64,000 nucleotides of DNA, from positions 1,054,001 to 1,118,000 of the forward strand of contig JASFXZ010000026.1 in the NCBI GenBank assembly GCA_032209605.1, read 5' to 3'. Every line of letters begins with the position of its first letter. Positions within the stretch are counted from its first letter, which is position 1. A model generated the notes under the pieces. The model was given only the letters and a program-made list of their open reading frames with translations. It was not told the DNA's origin and searched no databases. Below, in pieces: positions 34,301-44,440 of this stretch. This DNA is from Mactromeris polynyma (Eukaryota > Mollusca > Bivalvia > Venerida > Mactridae). The position numbers and the translations under genes were made by a program.

Positions 34301-35269
34301 GTCAATCTTAAATCGACGGTGTTGGCATGTCGGGCCAATCTCGATATTAACAAAAGCGCGATCAAGAGCTGGAGATTGTGAATGACTTACCGTATCTATG
34401 AAATATGTATCCATCCATGAGTCATCACTCTCACTTAACTCTAAATCCCTAATATTATTTGTCACTTCGTGCACATTTTGTTTTTTGGATCTACAAACAA
34501 CTTTCCAGTGATTGTATCGCTTACACAAATTGCACTGTTTTCCATACGCTGGACAATTTGTCCTGTTTGTAATGTCATGGAAAGTTCCACAATTTCCACA
34601 AGACGTTTTCCCTTGCTGTTGGTGTTGTTGATGACCCCTGGCGTGTGTTGGCTGTCGTCCCCTTGAATGGTTGCCTCGTCCACGTCCACGGTTTCTGATG
34701 TAGCTGACGTCCTGTGTAGTAGGTCTTGCGTTCAGTACCTGCATTTGATGTTTACAATACTCAAAATTTTGAGATATCTGTATCGCTTTCTCTAAGGATA
34801 ACTTTTCCCCTTCATTTATCAACTTTTCTCTAAGTCTCTGATTATTTACTCCAAATACGATTTTGTCTCGTATCATTTCCTCTACTGTGGTTTCTTGGAA
34901 CTTGCAGTCTTTAATTTTGAGCTTAAGTCTTGTGACAAACTGCTCAATGCTGTCATCGTTTTGCTGTTCGTTGTGAAACTGGTATCTTGCAAATACCGGA
35001 TTGAGTTTAGGTTGAACGTGTTTCCTAAATTTCTCATAGTATGTGTCCAGTTTTTTCGATTCATCTTCACTTAAAGTCCAAGATTGTGATATGTCTTGTC
35101 CTTTTTCACCAACCCATATCAGTAAGAACGATACTAGTTCCTCCTCTGATTTTTCTTTAAGAGGTCCGGTGAATATCAACTTGATGTGTCGCTCAAATTT
35201 CTCCCAAGTTGTTGGTAGATTTGAGCTGTCCCAATTCATCACTGGTGGTGTAATTCCGGATAAAGCCAT
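31301..35269 (-). CDS. gag-pol: Gag-Pol polyprotein of the Steamer-like element
   Basis: The 1322-residue frame is uninterrupted. Gag with a retrotransposon-gag helical domain spans about 1-180. A basic RGRGRG stretch at ~193-215 is followed by two zinc-knuckle-like motifs, an atypical CX2CX3HX7C at 224-239 and a standard CX2CX4HX4C at 246-259. The protease has DTGS at 323-326. Reverse transcriptase spans ~465-640, with LDLTHAYW at 541-548 and LVDD at 602-605 in place of the common YxDD. RNase H spans ~745-860 with Asp751, Glu788 and Asp813. Integrase has an HHCC zinc region (His967/His970, CPTC from 1000) and a catalytic D1031-D1084-E1120 triad with 35 residues between the last two. No chromodomain is evident. 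The start at 35269 lies 91 bases after the 5' LTR. Gag and Pol are fused without a frameshift, as in Steamer and other Mag elements. All catalytic residues I looked for are present. Confidence 0.95.
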   Translation of the reverse strand: MALSGITPPVMNWDSSNLPTTWEKFERHIKLIFTGPLKEKSEEELVSFLLIWVGEKGQDISQSWTLSEDESKKLDTYYEKFRKHVQPKLNPVFARYQFHNEQQNDDSIEQFVTRLKLKIKDCKFQETTVEEMIRDKIVFGVNNQRLREKLINEGEKLSLEKAIQISQNFEYCKHQMQVLNARPTTQDVSYIRNRGRGRGNHSRGRQPTHARGHQQHQQQGKTSCGNCGTFHDITNRTNCPAYGKQCNLCKRYNHWKVVCRSKKQNVHEVTNNIRDLELSESDDSWMDTYFIDTVSHSQSPALDRAFVNIEIGPTCQHRRFKIDTGSSVNTLPKRQFESLNVKLPLDASDCKLTSYSGDAIHVYGKVNLQCKYRAKEINAVFYIVNNSAPPLIGLQASTELGLIQLAYEVNIDSNQLMTKKSVLSDNKDLFTGVGILPGKSKLHLKEDSVPVITPPRRIPEALKSRLKAELDKMVKDQIITPVTEPTDWVHAIVVVEKPNKSLRVCIDAKPLNEAIRRPHYAMSTLEDVTAKMVGATHFSLLDLTHAYWSVQLDEESSYLTTFATPFQRYRYLRLPYGIASSSDIFCQKVNEAFEGLQGMHPLVDDILIWGRTPQEHDKRLTQVLLRARERGIRFNSQKCRIGVKSIPFFGHVITDTGLKADPDKIKAITALQRPDSRGNVETLLGLVNYLAKFAPNLAEITAPIRSLLKNDVEFLWDAPQEQALNKIKQIITQSPVLGYYDPKKPLVLETDASKYGLGCCLMQDEKPIAYASKSLTQTEIGYAVIEKELLGVLFALKRFHQFTYGREVIVHCDHKPISAIMKKPLSAAPPRLSRMLLALSKYQITVRHVPGKSIPVSDCLSRQSLPDTFPGMIEGMDNHVHTVIKQLHVTDKRLAIIRAETDKDSQMLKLKQAILKGWPESRTQCSPDIVEYFNHRDEISTEDGLVFRGHTIVVPKSLRNDLVQKVHSSHLGITKTLERAKDSLFWPGMCKQVTEYVTSCPTCLTHRDANASMPLVTTEFPDRPYQRIATDLFHFQGNEYLLTIDYYSRFFEVDYLRNTRSQTVITKLQKHMSRMSIPDILVSDNGPQFSSNEFKDFAKAWGFEHRTSSPGHPQSNGLAEKGVGIAKKLMKKAKDTGSNPYLAFLEYRNTPLECGYSPSQLLLGRRTKSIVPITNKALQPMLVNSEQLKKRMQESKQKQKSHFDKSTKPLDPLSVGNSVRVKFGKLWKLGKVMKIHSDRSYLIQMPDGSIYRRNRSVIHQTRENTNDIEPFQAQVLQHDLEPNTPSETHSNHELHQDDNAYKTRAGRLVRDNRKYVGNDWVN

Positions 35270-35350
35270 AATTTTAAATTAATGACTTCAATTTACATTC
35301 AAGTCCACTATTTGTGCGACGTATTTATTATTCTTATAAATAAGTTTTAT

Positions 35351-35360
35351 TCTGACACCA
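35351..35360 (-). other. Primer binding site
   Basis: TGGTGTCAGA directly follows the 5' LTR on the minus strand. TGGTGTCAG complements the 3' end of leucine tRNAs (...CTGACACCA). Confidence 0.85.
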
Positions 35361-35523
35361 TGTTTTAATGACAAGTTTAATATATCAAAGAAGAGAGAAC
35401 ACAAGCGTGATTCTATGACTAAGTTTATTGTACAAGTGCCTTAACAGAGATTAGTAAGCAACATAGTAAGATAGTGTGATGACGTAGCTATAGTCTATTT
35501 CAATATAATGTAAACATATAACA
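35361..35523 (-). repeat. 5' LTR
   Basis: Read on the minus strand it starts TGTTATATG and ends TTAAAACA, the usual TG...CA. It has T at 35416 where the other LTR has C at 30971. A TACGTCA (CRE-like) word lies in the presumed U3 part, and AATAAA lies towards the R region. Confidence 0.96.
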
Positions 35524-35528
35524 TCTAG

Positions 35529-36355
35529 CTGGTGTGGATGTATAAAGTATTGAGAAAAATGTTACCTAAATGAGATTGTGATGATCGTAATGACATACAT
35601 AACTGTGTGACAGCAAGTATATTCGGTACAGTTAAATATCTTATCTTACTACAGATCTGTCTATATGTTGCATGCACAAATTATGAATGAATTTTATTTG
35701 ATAAGAAAGATCCATTTTGGATTATGATAACATTAATCTTTGTACAACAAAGTGGTCTCTTAACACAGATTAATTGGAAAGCAGAGAATGGTCCTTCAGT
35801 GTGTCGTTTTATATGAGTCCATAAATAGAAGAGTCTTTCCTATCAGGAAGAATGTTCTGGTCATGACAGTGGTTGTTATCTAACTGATAAGGGAGATAAC
35901 CACTGTGGGGAGCTTGGTTGATGTATGTTGTATGCACATGATTAGCAAATGTATTGAAGTTTGATATTAAAACTTGTTTTGGGTCATTGTAACAGAGATC
36001 TTCTTTTTTTATTCATGCATGGTTCATTACTACAGGTATTATGATATCTGTGTATGAACTCATTTTAAAGATAAGGGCAGTGGTCCTGAAATGCTGATAT
36101 ATAATCAAAGTGCTGTGATGACTGTAGGCCTGGGGCTGCTGAAAGTTGGATTGTGGGTTTGCTTGCTTGTTATTGATGTAGTGATTTGTTTGCACACAAA
36201 TTATCACATGATGTATTATTTCGGGAAACTGGGACATCATCTTATATTCAAAATTGTATGACAATTTGCTTAAAATTTTGTGTTTATCAGATTTTTTGTG
36301 TCTTAATTAGTCTATGTTATACTTGCTTGTTGTATGCACTTATCAAATTGTACTA
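35529..36355. other. Right flank of the retrotransposon
   Basis: No gene or bounded repeat. It contains the mollusc-typical word agggagataac (35889). Confidence 0.5.
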
Positions 36356-36359
36356 TTTA

Positions 36360-37035
36360 TGGTGAGCTTTTTGGATCCTTGGATGTCCGTTGTCATGCAT
36401 TGTGAATCGTGCGTCGTGCATCAACATTTTCTTGAAACAACAACTCTACCTATACATGTACCACTAAATGGATTTTGTCCAAATTTTACAGGAATGATCC
36501 TTGGTTAGGCCTCTTTCAAAGTTGCATAAGTCATTTCGGTCTGCTGCATAATTAGGTCACAGGAGCAAAAAAAGTGTAAAATTTGAAATTGTTCTTGTCC
36601 AAAACCCTAAGGTCTAGAGCTTTGATATTTGGTGTGTAGCATTGTCTAGTGGTCCTCTTACAAGATTGCATAAATTATTAGGTTCCGTCAAAAAACATGG
36701 CTGCCAGGGGGCGGGGATTGTTCCCTATATGTATATAGTGGAAACTATAAACATCATCTCCTCCTAAACCACTCTATGGATTTTGACCAAACTTCACAGG
36801 AATGATCCTTAGGTGGTCCTCCTTCGAAGTTATATGAATGGTTCTGGTCTGTTGCATAAGTAGGTCACAGGAGCTAAAAATAGATTTTAAAAGTAAACTT
36901 TGAAAATCTTCTTGTCCCAAACCACAAGGTCTAGAGCTTGGTGTGAAGCATTGTCTAGTTGTCCTCTTACAAGACTCATACATTATTAAATTCTGTCATG
37001 TTCCCCATATGTATATATTGGAAACTATAATTTTT
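36360..37035. repeat. ~308-bp tandem repeat, about two copies (family C)
   Basis: ggaatgatcct at 36491 and 36799 marks a 308-bp step. Units share ttttgaccaaa.ttcacaggaatgatcctt, gcataa.taggtcacaggagc, cttgtcc.aaacc..aaggtctagagc and atatgtatata.tggaaactata. A second locus is at 58020-58470. The left end begins gtgagctttttggatccttgg with repeated gtcgtgc-like words. Confidence 0.8.
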
Positions 37036-37159
37036 GGATTGTATGATTTATAATAATTTTGTATAATGGTATTAAGAAATCAGGAAATATAAAACACAGT
37101 GATAACAACTATTTAGAAGACTATTTATCGGAAACCTAATCTGACATTTTATATAAATT

Positions 37160-38962
37160 GGGCAGAGATGTAGTAAGTATGTTTGCGGTGACAGTTTTCT
37201 CTTGAAGATTACCCCATCCATTAGTTTGAACATCTCTTTGTTTATCCAGTAGTATTTTGCCTCTGGACTTGACAAGAACAGGGCCCCTTCCTCCGGTTCG
37301 CATTGGTTGTGCAGAAATGGGTGAAAAACTTGCAAGTTGACATCCTTCGCTTGGGAAATATATTCTTACATAATGATCCTTTTTACACGCTATATTTGCA
37401 CAAGTTTAACATATTTACAAGAATATCACATAACCTTTTATAGTTTCACATATTTTTAACATTTCTTGCACGCTAAATGACCAAAGCTGTCGATGCGCCA
37501 TAAAACAACATAATAATAATAATCCTTCGCTTGGGACTGGTTGAGCTCTTGGGCTGTAAAACCCCAGCTACATGGGTTTCTGGGGGATGTTACTTCCGGT
37601 AGTCTCACACTGCCATTGACCATCACCAACAATTTGTTTATGGATATATCCATCGACACCTCTTGTCTATGGGTGTGACAAAACCCTTCCTTGTTTTGGA
37701 CGTTTTGCTCAAGCTGTATAGTAAGTGAATCTTGTGCAGCCATTATATCCCCTTGGTTGTAGCCTTCACTGGACTCTTGGGAACAAACTGCTCCCACTGT
37801 TGTGTTATCGCTTGGCACTGTCATTAACTGCAAACTTCCACTATTAGCATAGTTCACTGCATTGTCTGCCTCCTCAATGAAACTTCTCCACTGTGCATGA
37901 GCCCGACACCAATAATTGCAACCTCCACATGGGAAACCCTTTGGCTGTATCCCTGTCAAGTACGAGGAACAATGGGTTAATCTGTCCAGTAGTCTTGATA
38001 AGGCGTCAGTGCTCCCATGCTTGTATCCTAGTCGGTTCTTAACAACCATGTGGTATTGTGCTAGTTCTTCCATCCACAGGGCAAGCTGTCCTTGGCGGTC
38101 CCTGAACCTCAACAACCAGGTCAGACTTTAGTGATCGGTCCTTACACCATAAACACTTTCCCCAATAAGTAATACCTGAATTGCCTTGTAAACCTTTAAA
38201 TGCTCAGCAGCTCTTTACAAGTAGACAATATCTTTTTTGTTCCGGAGTGAGGGCAAAGCTGCCATAAGCGACCACTCTCTCCCTGCCATTGTGGACTTGA
38301 CTAAGGATGCCTCCAATGGCCCAGTTAGAGGCATCAACATCCAGTATGAAAGGGTCTGAGGGATTTGGGATTGCTAACACCTGAGGTTCCACCACGGACC
38401 TCCGCAACTTTTCAAATGCTGTTTGTTGTTCCTCCTCCCATATAAACTTCTGTTTCCCTGTGATGGCATACAGAGGTTGCGCTAGTTTAGCGAAATCTTT
38501 AATGAAGGCCCTGTGATCATTTACAAAACATAGGACAGTTTGGGACTGCCCAGTTGGTAACTGATTGTATATTTTTCTCAGTCACGGACAACTATTCCCC
38601 ATTGACCATTCTTTCCAAGAATTCCACCTCAGTCTGGAAAAATCAGCATTTCTGGGGTTTCAGCTTCAATCCATGTTCCCTGAAGCCCTTAAATGCCTCT
38701 TCTAAGTCTTCCAGGTGTTCTCTAAAGGTCTTGCCCATCACCAGGATATCATCCAGAAATGCCAAGACGTCCAGGTCAGTCCTCGGAGAACCAGGTTGAC
38801 CACGCGAGTAAGTGGCTGGTGCATTTGTTAGACCAAACCCCATCAGTACATGTTCAAATAGACCGTACCTGGTGATGAATGCTGTCTTTTTCCTATCCTC
38901 TGGTTTAATGCCCACCTGCTAATATGCCGTATTGGCGTCCAGTTTAGAAAACCATATGTTCC
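37160..38962 (-). pseudogene. Decayed Ty3/gypsy pol fragment (RT to integrase spacer)
   Basis: Minus-strand pieces run in order. An RT motif (FSKLDANTAY, then an in-frame TAG at ~38925) is followed by GLTNAPATY and VLAFLDDILV at 38643-38915. RNase H (ILDVDASNWAIGGILSQ) is at 38204-38407, the tether HGSTDALSRL is near 38000, and a zinc-ribbon-like CGGCNYWCRAH is near 37900. The pre-integrase SPEAKYYWINKE is near 37240. Stops and frameshifts separate the pieces, a deletion removes part of RT, and no LTRs or integrase core were found. It belongs to a different gypsy lineage from the neighbouring intact element and is nonfunctional. It is interrupted by the retroposon at 37357-37521. Confidence 0.9.
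37342..37536 (+). mobile_element. Retroposon inserted in the gypsy fragment, with 15-bp TSD
   Basis: atccttcgcttggga occurs at 37342-37356 and 37522-37536, bracketing 165 bp that end in an (AAT)n tail. Ignoring the insert, the interrupted pol frame continues in phase across the duplication. The insert has no coding potential and looks like a 5'-truncated non-LTR element or SINE. Confidence 0.88.
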
Positions 38963-40413
38963 CCGTAAGTGAATCTCATTAAATGCTGTTCATGTCTGTA
39001 TAAAGGTTGAAATGCTTATATTCACATATCATGTAACTGTAAAAGGCAGTAGCCTATTATTGAGTGTCCAATTTTAAAACATTGTAAGGCATAGGGTTAC
39101 TTTTCTTGCTTGGCATTATTGTTTAAGAATACATTCAGAAAATGTAAATAAATATAAGCACTCCATTAGTGAAGGAATTCAATCCATTATAAAAATGTTA
39201 CAAATGAATAATGAATCTTTCTTGGGATGGTTAGATAGTCAACAGGGTAAATCACAAAGTATAATTCTTTTGCATACTAATTGTTCTAATAGAGCAAGCA
39301 CTTGTCCATTAGTTAGAAAGTATAAGCTTTAACAGAACAGAACAGAACTAATTAATGCAAAATCAGACATTGGTTATCACATGGCAAAATCCCTTCATAC
39401 AATCATGATACAATTCTGAGAAAATGGAATACTGGCATACTGAATACAATCTCAGGTTTAATACATTTATGAGCAGGTTGTCAACATATTTCTGATTTAT
39501 GTTTTCTTAGATCAGTGGCTTATGAGCCATTTGTCACTTATCAATACAAGAACATAAGGGTATACTTAGATGAACAACTCAACTCTTACATAATTAAAGC
39601 AACCACTGTTTGATGAATAAATCTCTAATGTCTAAAGCAGTACATAGTTACATCTTGGTAAAAATGCACAGTGATATTCATTGACTTTACATGTACAATT
39701 CAATCAACAAACTTATAATGATTAAAAATACATAATTGCTTTTATAATTTATGAAACATTTTTACTTTGAGATCTTTTTACAAAGATATTTAATAGGTGT
39801 TTTAATACTTGACATTCTCAGTTATAACACTTGTTGAAGACCAAATTATTTGATGTATTGCAATAGTCTGGGAAATGTTAATGGCTAATTTTACTTTATT
39901 TCTTTAAATAACAGTGCATTTTAAGATCCTGTAATTTTCCTCATATTTTTTTATTGGATAAATTGTCATGAAGTATATGACTTCTAGAAAATTAGTAATT
40001 AATTATATATACACAATGCTTTGTAAAGATTGGTAATGTTGATTTGAGATCTCACCTTTTACAAAGAAAAGTAATACATATGGTACATATCAGACTTTAA
40101 AGTACCTTATTAATAGAAAGTGATTTAAAGGCATTCTGGTGTTAATATGTCAGCTGGTTTTGGATTGTTTAAGGGTGATTCTTGGTTGTCTTGTTGTTGC
40201 ATAAATAGTTAAAATCTTGTAAATGAGAGGAATTTTTTCAGGAGTATAAATGTTAAAGCAAAAGTTGATGTAGGATTAGATCACCAAGATATTTAAGGTG
40301 TATCAGAGATTTGTCATACTCCTGATTATTTACTATGCATTAGGTGGATTGTGTCAGGTTTCATTGTGATTGCCACATTATAGATGATAATGACAAACAA
40401 CTCTGCAATTGTA
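38963..40413. other. AT-rich spacer
   Basis: Nothing recognised beyond homopolymer-rich sequence. The right boundary is the start of the composite repeat cluster. Confidence 0.5.
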
Positions 40414-41835
40414 CAAATGGTGTTTACTTAGACTGTTGTTTATTAAATGGGTGCTGAAATCAGATTGAATACACAATGTACATTGACAATGAGATCAATT
40501 TATTTTGAGCTGCCTGTCAGGATGGGAGGCAATGCTGTAATGTGGCTGAACATCTATTCAAACCTAATTTCTCTGTTTGGATAGGTGAGTCCTTAATAGT
40601 ATTTGTTCTTTCTATTCGAATAGGCAGCGTCTTGTTCTTGACTGGGGACTTTCAAATTTTGGCCTTTGTGTAAAATAAATTTACACCTCTCTATAGAATG
40701 TCACAAAACTGTCCTTCTCAGGACAAAAACTGTCCTTTTTAGGACAACATCTCAGTGACAAAAAAACTGTCCTTTTTAGGACAACTTCTCGATTGACAAA
40801 AAAACTGTCCTTTTTAGGACAACTTCTCGATTGACAAAAAAATTGTCCTTTTTAGGACAACTTCTCGATTGACAAAAAAACTGTCCTTTAGGACAACTTC
40901 TCAATTGACAAAAAAACTGTCCTTTTTAGGACAACTTCTCGATTGACAAAAAAACTGTCCAAATGGTGTTTACTTAGACTGTTGTTTATTAAATGGGAGC
41001 TGAAATCAGATTGAATACACAATGTACATTGACAATGAGATCAATTTATTTTGAGATGCCTGTCAGGATGGGAGGCAATGCTGTAATGTGGCTGAACATC
41101 TATTCGAACCTAATTTCTCTGTTTGGATAGGTGAGTCCTTTATAGTATTTGTTCTTTCTATTTGAATAGGCAGCGTCTTGTTCTTGACTTGGGACTTTCA
41201 AATTTTGGCCTTTGTGTAAAATAAATTTACACCTCTATAGAATGTCACAAAACTGTCCTTCTCAGGACAAAAACTGTCCTTTTAAGGACAACTTCTCGAT
41301 TGACAAAAAGCTGTCCTTTTTAGGACAACTTCTCGATTGACAAAAAAACTGTCCAAATGGTGTTTACTTAGACTGTTGTTTATTAAATGGGAGCTGAAAT
41401 CAGATTGAATACACAATGTACATTGACAATGAGATCAATTTATTTTGAGCTGCCTGTCAGGATGGGAGGCAATGCTGTAATGTGGCTGAACATCTATTCA
41501 AACCTAATTTCTCTGTTTGGATAGGTGAGTCCTTTATAGTATTTGTTCTTTCTATTCGAATAGGCAGCGTCTTGTTCTTGACTGGGGACTTTCAAATTTT
41601 GGCCTTTGTGTAAAATAAATTTACACCTCTATAGAATGTCACAAAACTGTCCTTCTCAGGACAAAAACTGTCCTTTTAAGGACAACTTCTCGATTGACAA
41701 AAAAACTGTCCTTTTAAGGACACCACTCAATTGTCACAAAACTGTCCTTTTAAGGACACTACTCAATTGTCACAAAACTGTCCTTTTAAGGACACAACTT
41801 CATTGTCGACCAACTGTCCTTTTCAGGACAACCTC
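40414..41835. repeat. Composite satellite-like repeat, cluster 1 (three units)
   Basis: Units start with caaatggtgtttacttagac at 40414, 40960 and 41354. Each has a near-identical ~270-bp core ending in the palindrome GTGTAAAATAAATTTACAC. The core is followed by a variable run of ~37-bp minirepeats (ctgtcctttttaggac, then aacttctcgattgacaaaaaa), whose first half is itself a stem-loop. Minirepeat number differs from unit to unit (about 2 to 7), which explains the unit lengths of 546, 394 and 482 bp. Confidence 0.9.
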
Positions 41836-43225
41836 TATAGATTGGCTACATTACAAATTAATATAAACTACAACCATTTTTGATCTCATTGATCTCGGTT
41901 TGTAGCTATGGCTGGGTTCAAAATTAGTCTAAATAATAATCATTTGTTACGAGAGCTGAGTTTTTGTTGATATCATTTTTAATAACAAACCTATCACTCT
42001 GAAATGCTTCCACATTCAGTCAATGTATGGTAAATGTGTGTTCCTCAAAATAATCTTTAATATGAAAGAAGAAACAACACAAGCTCCTTGCATTGTTCTT
42101 TACAGTCACAAAATTAGCTGATTTGTTATCAACTGAATGTATAACTTCGGCTGGGGGAGAGGCAAATCTTTACATGAGACTCAATAGAGGAGTGCCTGAT
42201 AGGCAAAGAGTATAAGAATATGAAGGGTTTAGAAATAAAAGGTTTAAAAAGATAGAAAAGTTATAAACAGATTTTTGTAAAAACATACAAAAATGAGTTT
42301 TTTTTCTTGAAAGATGAAAACATGAAGCTAAGTTACTACAACTCAAAAAACTGTGTTAAAAATATATATGTAAGGAACATGAACATAGAATTTTACCATT
42401 GTATAAAAGCTTTCCAGACTATAAGCTTATTTTTTTATTCAAAATTATTTTATGCTGGAAATTGTTTGGGATGTAAATGTAATCTGTAATTACTTTCCAG
42501 CTTTCTTTTAACCATATTTTTGTGTTAAGTTTGAAAATAGTGTTTTCATTGCATAACTTAATATCACTTGGTAGCAGAGCTTTTTTTCAAGATGTGAAAT
42601 AGTGCTGTTTTATGGGAGATGATTGCTTTATAAATCATTTATGTAAGTGCAAACTGAGTTTTGATTCTATGTATGGGGAATTCATCAAGTAAAAAACTTG
42701 CTCCCCAAATTCTTTAATCAGAACACACAAAAATGTACACCATTAAACTTCAAGCCATGTGATCACTGACGATCAGACAAACAGTACAGGTGAAAAGCTT
42801 TTGAAAATATTGACACTGACACACTGATAAAGCTCTCATTGGCTAATGTAGTCATACAATATTGGAACAATTATAGAGTTAAACTTTATAATTACATGCA
42901 AGGTTATCAGGAAATGGGTACATACTCAATGTACCTGGAAGAGTTGTTAAAGCTCTTTGCTGGTAAATCCATATAACACAAAAGCTTTATGATTACATAA
43001 TGAACAGTGTTTCTTTGCTCTATCAGTGCAAGACTGGGGTTTACATGTTTTAAAGACATAGCTATATTTGTGAAAATTGATTACTCATCAGATTACATGT
43101 ATGTTTGAAATATGTTGTGTTTAATAGAAACAGGATAATTATGACTTACATGGGTATGTATGGTTAGGGGGTGGAAAACTATTGCTTGAACAACTTCAAT
43201 CTTAGATATGGTTTGCTTTTTATAA
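41836..43225. other. Spacer between satellite clusters
   Basis: AT-rich, no gene or repeat family recognised. Confidence 0.5.
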
Positions 43226-44440
43226 CTTTACATTTAACTGACATGTTGGCGGCGTCCACATGGTTTCCGCTCTCGAAGTCAAAGAGTTTTCATCCGATCT
43301 TTACCAAACTTTGTGAAAATGTTTGTGGGCATAATATCTCGGCCAAGTTCGATAACCAGCCACATCCCTCAGGCACTTCTGAATTATGGCCCTTGAATTA
43401 TCCAAAATTCGTCAAATTAACCGTGTCCTCTCTCTAAGTCACAGAGTTTTCATCCGATCTTTACCAAACTTTATGAAAATGTTTGTGGACATAATATCTC
43501 GGCCATGTTCGATAACCAGCCACACCGCCCAAGGTACTTCGAAATCATGGCCCTTGAATTATCCAAAATTGGCCAAATTAGCTGTGTCCGCTCTCTAAGT
43601 CAAAGAGTTTTCATCCGATCTTCACCTAACTTGGTGAAAATATTTGTGGGCATAATATCTCGGCCAAGTTCGATAACCAGCCACATTGCCCCAGGCACTT
43701 CTGAACTATGGCCCTTGAATTATCCAAAATTGGCAAAATTAGCCTTGACCGCTCTCTAAGTCAAACAGTTTTCATCAGATCTTTACCAAACTTTGTGAAA
43801 ATGTTTGTGGACATAATATCTTGGCCATGTTCGATAACCAGCCACACCGCCCAAGGTACTTCGAAATTATGGCCCTTGAATTATCCAAAATTTGCCAAAT
43901 TAGCCTTGTCCGCTCTCTAAGTCAAAGAGTTTTCATCCTATTTTCACCTAACTTGGTGAAAATGTTTGTGGGCATAATATCTCGGCCAAGTTTGATAACC
44001 AGCCACATTGCCCCAGGCACTTCTGAATTATGGCCCTTGAATGATCCAAAATTGGCAAAATTAGCCTTGACCGCTCTCTAAGTCAAACAGTTTTCATCCG
44101 ATCTTTACCAAACTTTGTGAAAATGTTTGTGGGCATAATATCTCGGCCAAGTTGGATAACCAGCCACGCCGTCCAAGGTACTTCGAAATTATGGCCCTTG
44201 AATTATCCAAAATTGGCCAAATTAGCCTTGTCCCCTCTCTAAGTCAAACAGTTTTCATCTGATCTTCACATTACTAGGTGAAAATGTTTGTGGGCATAAT
44301 ATCTCGGCCAAGTTCGATAACCAGTCATATCGCTCATGTCACCCAGGAGTTACCACCCTTTGATTTTAGAAATTTCCTAAAATTCGTCTTGTTTTAACTC
44401 TGAGCTGTGTCTTATGACGGGCGTATTTTGTGACAGTTTG
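43226..44440. repeat. 161-bp tandem array with alternating A/B units (family A)
   Basis: atggcccttg occurs at 43386, 43547, 43708, 43869, 44030 and 44191, an exact 161-bp step. Units alternate between a ...caggcacttctgaa form and a ...caaggtacttcgaaat form, so the array has a 322-bp higher-order period. The last unit (from ~44276) has a different right half ending near gtgacagtttggcactcttg. A solo copy of that terminal unit is at 52415-52580. Open frames of 70-90 codons inside are not coding, because 161 is not a multiple of three. Confidence 0.92.

Larger units (their letters stand above)
30916..35523 (-). mobile_element. Complete Steamer-like (Mag-type Ty3/gypsy) LTR retrotransposon
   Basis: The 4608-bp element has 163-bp LTRs at 30916-31078 (3') and 35361-35523 (5'). 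A 5-bp target duplication TCTAG lies at 30911-30915 and 35524-35528. A primer site abuts the 5' LTR, a polypurine tract abuts the 3' LTR, and there is one uninterrupted gag-pol frame. Steamer of Mya arenaria, as I recall it, is about 5 kb with 177-bp LTRs, a leucine-tRNA primer site, a 1335-codon frame and a 5-bp duplication, so the architecture matches closely. The two LTRs differ at one base, so the insertion is recent and may still be competent. No envelope gene is present. Membership of the Steamer lineage rather than another Mag-clade lineage is inference. Confidence 0.96.

Noticed and set aside
31578..35282. Several plus-strand frames of 65-91 codons opposite the gag-pol gene
   Set aside because: They are antisense shadows of a GC-richer real coding sequence and have no domain content.
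37072..37335. 87-codon frame as a separate gene
   Set aside because: Its SPEAKYYWINKE text is the continuation of the decayed gypsy pol, separated only by the inserted retroposon.
40711..40960. Regularly spaced short repeats that could suggest a CRISPR array
   Set aside because: There are no unique spacers; the whole 37-bp unit repeats, and the DNA is eukaryotic.
43171..44081. A run of similar 70-88 codon frames
   Set aside because: They arise from the 161-bp satellite; the unit is not a multiple of three, so each copy changes frame.
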